Assembly (NCBI GenBank): GCA_905478675.1
Contig: CAJQJI010000008.1
Coordinates: 1 to 11,445 of the forward strand
Reading direction: 5' to 3'
From: Candidatus Altimarinota bacterium
GTDB lineage: Bacteria > Patescibacteriota > Gracilibacteria > UBA4473
DNA length: 11,445 nucleotides
The number at the start of each line of letters is the position of its first letter. Within the stretch, counting starts at the first letter, position 1. This document shows, in pieces, positions 8,501 to 11,445 of this stretch. The notes beneath the pieces were generated by a model. That model ran no database searches. It was not told where the DNA came from and saw only the letters and a program-made list of their open reading frames with translations. A program made the translations under genes and the position numbers.

Positions 8501-8746
8501 ACAGTAGAGAAACCGAAATATGTTCCAGAAACTCAACGAGTTTACATCAATGATTCAGTGTATTTTGAAGGCGTGAATGAGATTGCTTGGAATTTTTACA
8601 TCGGAGGCTATCAACCAGCTCAAAAATGGCTCAAAGATCGGAAAGGACGAGAGCTATCGGTTGACGACGTGAAACATTATACACAGATGATTATCGCTAT
8701 GGGTGAAACTGATCGACTGATGAAGGAGGTTGATAATGTAATTTAG
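5597..8746 (+). CDS. Single-chain Type IIG/ISP-like restriction-modification enzyme
   Basis: This 1049-residue protein combines DNA cleavage, N6-adenine methylation and target recognition. The N-terminal nuclease has a PD-(D/E)xK site: Asp55 in GAPDFVI, then Glu70 and Lys72 in YIEAKD, with an upstream EHSYRPALK element (22-30). A helical connector (about 150-330) includes DVYAQTITYGLFAARL, usual for this group. The methylase has SAM motif I DPATGTGTFL (386-395) and catalytic motif IV NPPY (504-507). A specificity region of about 600-870 precedes a conserved tail with RIPYPTKQNNFWQLVELGRQ. Classical Type ISP enzymes (LlaGI, LlaBIII) carry a helicase between nuclease and methylase and exceed 1500 residues. 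No Walker A motif lies in the roughly 310 residues between Lys72 and Asp386, so it should behave like a Type IIG enzyme. ATG 5597 directly follows an in-frame TGA at 5591-5593, fixing the start. No partner subunit is adjacent. The specificity region is AT-rich. Confidence 0.92.
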   Translation: MNTVINYVQKLKTELATGRAREHSYRPALKDLLQETNSEILATNEPSREKCGAPDFVITDKNNIPRGYIEAKDITVGILDKPENQAQIKKYFEGELGYNFIHTDNLEFRFYRDGEKVETVIIGKLENNTITEFPKNFEKLDQLLKNFLTFHGQTINSSKKLSKLMAGKARIMRDMILGALEDSENCTSELRSQYETFRKVLMHDMDIEAFADVYAQTITYGLFAARLHDPTLPTFDRDEAARLLPKSNPFLRKFFQTLRDDIDPRIEWIVDDLIEVFKACDVKKLLESYGRSTKRHDPIVHFYEDFLADYDPKLRKARGVWYTPEPVVDFIVRGVDEILKTEFGINEGLADKSKITIKTKTQGQDLRTKHNTKTKEELVHRVQVLDPATGTGTFLAQVIKQVHSHYENMPAIWSEYVKKDLIPRIHGFEIMMASYSMAHMKLDLLLRDLGHEMQGDERLGVYLTNSLEEAHPESDTLFASWLADEASEANRIKEETPVMCVIGNPPYNGESTNKGDWIMSLMDDYKKEPGGKEKLKERNPKWINDDYVKFLRYGQQFIEKNENGILAFINPHGFLDNPTFRGMRWHLLKTYDKIYTIDLHGNKKKNETTLDGNPDSNVFDIQQGVSINIFVKTGQKKANELGKIYHYDLYGGRALKYDFLNENSIQSIDFNRIPNVAPMYFMVPKDFKSQASYDKGFQVNDLFTINNVGVVTSRDSFVINENESVLSKRIKDFFLLEEELFKSNYNVRENKSWKINDVKKKASTFEATDIQKISYRPFDNRFLYYNDFFVERSRKEVMQHFLNGDNIGLTLCKQFKTGDNYVHTFITKKVIESSYVSNKTSEITSTFPLYLYETNEDGLFDENKQKRKPNFDSEILKKIEASLKLKLETDFTPEDLFDYIYAVLHSPKYRETYKEFLKIDFPRIPYPTKQNNFWQLVELGRQIRELHLLESPLLNASKNIRFDGGTDLTVEKPKYVPETQRVYINDSVYFEGVNEIAWNFYIGGYQPAQKWLKDRKGRELSVDDVKHYTQMIIAMGETDRLMKEVDNVI

Positions 8747-8847
8747 ATATAAAAGACAAAAAGTTTTAAGAGAACCGATTTATTTAATCCCAAATCAATT
8801 TTGTCAGAGCCGGTATCTCACAGTCCAACGACTTCTAAACATTTCAC

Positions 8848-8859
8848 GAGGATGGGATT
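8848..8859 (+). repeat. Direct repeat of the tRNA-Ser 3' end
   Basis: GAGGATGGGATT here is identical to 9050-9061 inside the tRNA-Ser gene (acceptor and T-arm region, read from the plus strand), 202 bases away and in the same orientation. A match of this length by chance over such a short distance is unlikely. It could be an attachment-site remnant or a piece of a decayed second tRNA. Confidence 0.55.
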
Positions 8860-8913
8860 ACTCACTTCGTTCCAACCTGCTTTTAGCGTGACTTCGTTAC
8901 TCGCTTAGAAAAT

Positions 8914-8931
8914 ATCCCGAGGACTCGGGAT
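8914..8931. repeat. Perfect 8-bp inverted repeat
   Basis: ATCCCGAG (8914-8921) and CTCGGGAT (8924-8931) are perfect inverted arms separated by GA. As RNA it would fold as CCCGA and TCGGG closed by a GGAC loop. No T-tract follows on either strand, so it is not a standard terminator. Confidence 0.7.
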
Positions 8932-8954
8932 GCTTTCACGCTCATTGCCTCGTA

Positions 8955-8985
8955 TCGAACCCGCCCTTCGGGCAATTGGGTTCGA
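8955..8985. repeat. Nested inverted repeat with tRNA T-arm-like arms
   Basis: TCGAACCC (8955-8962) pairs with GGGTTCGA (8978-8985). Inside it, GCCC (8963-8966) pairs with GGGC (8970-8973) around TTC, leaving AATT unpaired on one side. The outer arms match the T-loop block of the tRNA gene next door (9061-9068). It could be part of a repeat family, a processing signal or tRNA debris; the sequence alone does not decide. Confidence 0.6.
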
Positions 8986-9004
8986 AGCACGTCCAATCCA
9001 AAAG

Positions 9005-9041
9005 AAAAAACTTTTAGGCCCTTTGGGCTTAAAAGTTTTTT
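9005..9041 (-). terminator. Strong bidirectional terminator after tRNA-Ser
   Basis: A long hairpin pairs 9005-9021 with 9025-9041: AAAAAACTTTTA with TAAAAGTTTTTT (12 bp), one G-T wobble, then GCCC with GGGC, around a TTT loop. The A and T tracts make it work on either strand. On the minus strand it starts one base after the tRNA's CCA end, so it should terminate the tRNA transcript. On the plus strand it could stop read-through from the restriction-modification gene. Confidence 0.85.
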
Positions 9042-9042
9042 C

Positions 9043-9132
9043 TGGCGGAGAGGATGGGATTCGAACCCACGGTGCGGTTACCCGCACACTTCCTTAGCAG
9101 GGAAGCGCTTTCGACCACTCAGCCACCTCTCC
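9043..9132 (-). tRNA. tRNA-Ser (anticodon GCU)
   Basis: Read on the minus strand, a 7-bp acceptor stem pairs GGAGAGG (9132 down to 9126) with CCTCTCC (9053 down to 9047), followed by discriminator G and an encoded CCA (9045-9043). The D-arm is GGCTGAGTGGTCGAAAGC. The anticodon arm TTCCCTGCTAAGGAA carries GCT, which reads AGC/AGU serine codons. A long variable arm (GTGCGGGTAACCGCAC) is typical of type II serine tRNAs. The T-arm is GTGGGTTCGAATCCCAT. All parts are intact. A promoter lies upstream at 9150-9177 and a terminator immediately downstream. Confidence 0.97.
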
Positions 9133-9149
9133 GTAGCGTCAGCCGTACG

Positions 9150-9177
9150 ATTGTAGATAAAATCCCCTACCGCGCAA
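9150..9177 (-). promoter_or_regulatory. Putative promoter of tRNA-Ser
   Basis: On the minus strand, TTGCGC (9177-9172) and TACAAT (9155-9150) are spaced by 16 bases, close to the sigma-70 consensus. Transcription would start about 10 bases before the tRNA's first base at 9132. No experimental support is visible in the sequence. Confidence 0.5.
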
Positions 9178-9301
9178 ACGAGAATAATTAGAATTTAAAA
9201 AGAAGTCGCTCTTTTCCCTTTTGTATGAAGTTTTGGTGAACTCCGCCTCTTGGCAGACCGCAAAGCAGATTTTAACGTCAGCGTACTGTTAACCAACGTT
9301 C

Positions 9302-11445
9302 ATGTCTCAAACTACCCGTCGCTCACAAAAATTTTGTTATTGGCTTGTACTACTGTTTTTATGGCAAACTCCCACCCTCACGTTGTTGGGGTTAGGTGAA
9401 ATGGCAACCAGCACCAGTTATGCGCAAAATTTAGCGAGCCCCACGATTGGCGAAGCTTCAACAAAAGAAATTGCAACACCCCCTATTTCACTCGAGCAAT
9501 GGCAAGCCCTACAAGTTGCCAGTAGCCAAGCCCTACTGCAAGACGAAACAGTGCTACAATATTTTGATGAAAATTTTAATATCGATGGTAGTTACGGCGA
9601 ACTTAAAACAGGGGCCTTAGTTACCGACTGGGAGGCTTTAGCCAAAACGATGGGGACTTCTGGTTTAGCCCTTGCGGGCGCCTATGCCGTCTACAGACGC
9701 CGCCGATTAGAATACCTAGCCCAACTACGCTCTGGTGACGCTAACGCTCTCGAGGCGTTATTTGAAGAAAATTTTGGCGCTAATCGCTCGAACCCCGCTA
9801 GCCCTCTGGGGAATGAGGGGGAACTCGAAGCCAACCCAAACAATACTCCCCTCCCCTCTGCCACTCCTCCGAACAATAATGATGTTTGGCAAGACTGGGG
9901 TAAAAACAAGGGTTTACCAGCTAGTGGAGCGACTTTAGCCGCTCTTTATGCCTTATGGATAAAAAGAAAATCAAGCGTTAAACCGAGTGCCTCTAAATTC
10001 GACGATTTTTTTCAATCATTTTTTTCCTCAGAAAATCCGCCAAGTTACAATCGGTTTAATCAAAGCGTCTACCAAGGCGTTTATAGACTCACTCAAGAAG
10101 CCAAAAGTGCAGCCCTAGCCGATTTTGAAACCAAAAACCCCGCTCCAACGCCCCCAGTTAAATCACAAAATATTGTCGATTACGAAACGCAAGCCGAGGA
10201 AGAAGCACAATATCAAACCGACCTAGCTACTTACAACCAACGCAAAACCGAAGTCCTAAATAATGCTGCGGAAACATACAAAGGCTGGTCACAAGCTATT
10301 TATGCTTGGTGGAATCACGCTTACCAAAAAGCAAATGAGGCTAAGCAATGGGTCGCAAATTTAGGGCAGGCGGCCGCGCAAGCCCATCGTACACTCCAAG
10401 AAGAGCAGAACGCTAAAACTGAAAGTTTTAAGTTAACCCTACAACAGCTAACCCAGGCCTATGATCCCAATGAACTTAGCGCTCTTCTAAACGAAAACTT
10501 CGTAGAATCTAAACCGCAGGCTAAACTCAATCTGAAAACCTTAAAGCAACAGCTTGAAAACCTTAAAGCCGCCAAAGTTGATAATGACACTTGGGTAGAA
10601 TACCGAGATAATTATTTCCACGCTCAAGGCTACGGCGGCAATTATCGCTATGGGTACACTAAGTATACCTACATGCCCAACCGTGAACGCTGGGAACACC
10701 GAAATGCAGGTCGCCCAGATGATAGCAAGGCCCAAAAGGAGTTTAAATATTTTTATGACCGCCAAATCTACCAAACGCAGCAACAAATAAAATTAGCGGA
10801 AGCCCAAGAATTTAATCAAAATATTAAAATTCTAAGTGGTGAAAGTTGGTTAAGTGAAATTGAGCACTTTGATTCTAAGACTTCCGCCGAGGAAAAGTTT
10901 CCTGACATTCAAAAAAGTGCCGAACATGTAGCCTTAGAAAAGCAGGTACAGCGCTTAACCCTAGAACAAAAAACAGCCTACGAAGCCCTCATTACACAAG
11001 AACAACAAGCGCTACAATATTTACAAAGCCAAAGAACTAATGAAAAATTTTTTCAATGGCTGAACCGAACAAACCAATACAACTCCCGTGGCAAAGACCA
11101 GCAATATTACGCTATGGTCGATGGCTGGATTGCCAATACCAAAGCGGCTTACCAAAAAAGAAAAAAGGCCCTTGCTCAGCAATACCTCCCCTTAGCTCCC
11201 TTGCAAACCGAACTCAAAACCCTTGAGACTCAACACCAAGAATTACAAGCCATACGACAAACAAAGGTTGAAGCCCACCAAACCTTGCTAGAACAAATTC
11301 CGCAGATTAATCACCTAAAAACTTTTATTCAAACGCTGCAAAATTTTCCGCAAGACGCGCGCGTACAGACCGCCATACAAACTTTAAGCGATCTGCAAAC
11401 AACTCAAGCCAACTTAAAAGCCACACAAGATGAATTAAATTTAAA
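9302..11445 (+). CDS. Large exported coiled-coil protein of unknown family (3' end beyond window)
   Basis: The frame runs uninterrupted for 714 codons to the right edge. ATG 9302 is the first start after an in-frame TAA at 9290-9292; there is no Shine-Dalgarno sequence. Residues 1-41 look like an export signal: RRSQK, a hydrophobic run CYWLVLLFLW, then a possible cleavage site SYA|Q (39-42). The mature part has low-complexity Pro/Asn linkers (about 160-194 and 280-290). It has three short ENF repeats (YFDENF 87-92, LFEENF 153-158, LLNENF 395-400) and two similar short hydrophobic-basic segments (109-135 and 198-223). A Tyr/Gly-rich block lies at about 444-458. Long Gln/Lys/Glu-rich segments with coiled-coil character dominate from about 300 to 430 and 480 to the edge. 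I recognise no enzyme motif or known domain. It may be an envelope-associated structural or adhesin-like protein, but that is a guess. Composition resembles the pump operon, so it does not look recently acquired. Confidence 0.85.
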   Translation, partial: MSQTTRRSQKFCYWLVLLFLWQTPTLTLLGLGEMATSTSYAQNLASPTIGEASTKEIATPPISLEQWQALQVASSQALLQDETVLQYFDENFNIDGSYGELKTGALVTDWEALAKTMGTSGLALAGAYAVYRRRRLEYLAQLRSGDANALEALFEENFGANRSNPASPLGNEGELEANPNNTPLPSATPPNNNDVWQDWGKNKGLPASGATLAALYALWIKRKSSVKPSASKFDDFFQSFFSSENPPSYNRFNQSVYQGVYRLTQEAKSAALADFETKNPAPTPPVKSQNIVDYETQAEEEAQYQTDLATYNQRKTEVLNNAAETYKGWSQAIYAWWNHAYQKANEAKQWVANLGQAAAQAHRTLQEEQNAKTESFKLTLQQLTQAYDPNELSALLNENFVESKPQAKLNLKTLKQQLENLKAAKVDNDTWVEYRDNYFHAQGYGGNYRYGYTKYTYMPNRERWEHRNAGRPDDSKAQKEFKYFYDRQIYQTQQQIKLAEAQEFNQNIKILSGESWLSEIEHFDSKTSAEEKFPDIQKSAEHVALEKQVQRLTLEQKTAYEALITQEQQALQYLQSQRTNEKFFQWLNRTNQYNSRGKDQQYYAMVDGWIANTKAAYQKRKKALAQQYLPLAPLQTELKTLETQHQELQAIRQTKVEAHQTLLEQIPQINHLKTFIQTLQNFPQDARVQTAIQTLSDLQTTQANLKATQDELNL

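Larger units (their letters stand above)
8747..9004. other. Non-coding hairpin-rich spacer with tRNA-like fragments
   Basis: No gene is supported here. The first 100 bases are AT-rich and featureless. From about 8848 the composition changes to short inverted repeats and pieces resembling the neighbouring tRNA-Ser gene (GAGGATGGGATT at 8848-8859, TCGAACCC at 8955-8962). The octamer ACTTCGTT occurs twice, at 8864-8871 and 8891-8898. The stretch lies downstream of the tRNA in the tRNA's own direction, so it may be a degraded tRNA-linked repeat or integration scar. Confidence 0.55.

Noticed and set aside
5597..8746. PglX of a BREX defence system
   Set aside because: PglX is methylase-only in BREX clusters with BrxA/B/C, PglZ and BrxL. 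Here there is an N-terminal PD-(D/E)xK nuclease and none of those partners.
8848..9061. Complete integrated element bounded by the 12-bp direct repeats
   Set aside because: Only about 200 bases lie between the repeats and no integrase or other gene is present, so at most a scar is supported.
8905..9087. Minus-strand open frame of 60 codons
   Set aside because: It overlaps the tRNA-Ser gene, its terminator and the hairpins; the reading frame is incidental to structured non-coding DNA.
9302..9331. Twin-arginine (Tat) export signal at TRRSQK
   Set aside because: The pair of Arg is present but the following F-L-K part of the motif is not, so a general export signal is the simpler reading.
9735..9938. 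Plus-strand open frame of 67 codons
   Set aside because: It lies in another frame entirely within the large exported protein gene, whose own frame is open for 714 codons.
9911..9970. LPASG segment as a true sortase sorting signal
   Set aside because: The protein continues for at least 490 residues after it and the hydrophobic run is short, so it cannot act as a C-terminal sorting signal in this protein.
10541..10786. Minus-strand open frame encoding a hydrophobic 81-residue protein
   Set aside because: It is antisense to the Tyr/Lys-rich part of the exported protein gene. The apparent hydrophobicity is the usual shadow of such codons.
1..11445. CRISPR arrays, insertion sequences or rRNA genes
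   Set aside because: I saw no regularly spaced repeats, transposase motifs or rRNA segments on either strand.

Overview
The window is a compact stretch of bacterial chromosome of moderate GC that reads with the standard bacterial code: TGA ends two of the genes and TGG encodes Trp throughout. A lipoprotein-anchored membrane fusion protein with an RND pump implies a diderm (Gram-negative type) cell. None of the gene starts has a convincing Shine-Dalgarno sequence. The hairpin-rich spacer beside the tRNA reminds me of candidate-phylum genomes, but nothing here fixes the taxonomy and I do not assign a lineage.

Layout, left to right. (1) 1-92 is the C-terminal tail of a gene entering from the left, probably an MsrA-type methionine sulfoxide reductase. 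(2) 112-321 is a stand-alone PhnA (YjdM C-terminal) domain protein, closed by a strong intrinsic terminator at 345-377. (3) 395-5411 is a three-gene operon with ATGA overlaps at both junctions. It encodes a CsoR/RcnR/FrmR-family repressor, a large lipoprotein membrane fusion protein and an RND inner-membrane transporter. Its promoter (TTGACA / TATAAG) has a C4/G6 palindrome of the CsoR-operator type between the -35 and -10 boxes. No outer-membrane factor gene is present. (4) 5412-5596 is a spacer with a possible terminator. (5) 5597-8746 encodes a single-chain restriction-modification enzyme (nuclease, N6-adenine methylase and specificity region in one polypeptide). Its specificity region is clearly more AT-rich than the rest of the window. 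(6) 8747-9042 is a non-coding, hairpin-rich spacer with pieces matching the 3' half of the adjacent tRNA, ending in a strong bidirectional terminator. (7) 9043-9132 is tRNA-Ser(GCU) on the minus strand, with a plausible promoter at 9150-9177. (8) 9302-11445 is the first 714 codons of a large exported, coiled-coil-rich protein that I cannot place in any family; it runs off the right edge.

How the parts may work together. The repressor probably binds the palindrome in its own promoter and shuts off the whole operon until its thiols react with the inducer. Its ligand positions are Cys28-Asn53-Cys57, lacking the His of copper-sensing CsoR and resembling CstR-type persulfide sensors. The pump may therefore answer a reactive sulfur or thiol-reactive stress rather than copper; this is inference. 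Pump and fusion protein would need an outer-membrane channel encoded elsewhere. The restriction-modification gene stands alone as a defence gene next to a tRNA. The exported 3'-terminal gene has its own start and no visible functional link to its neighbours.
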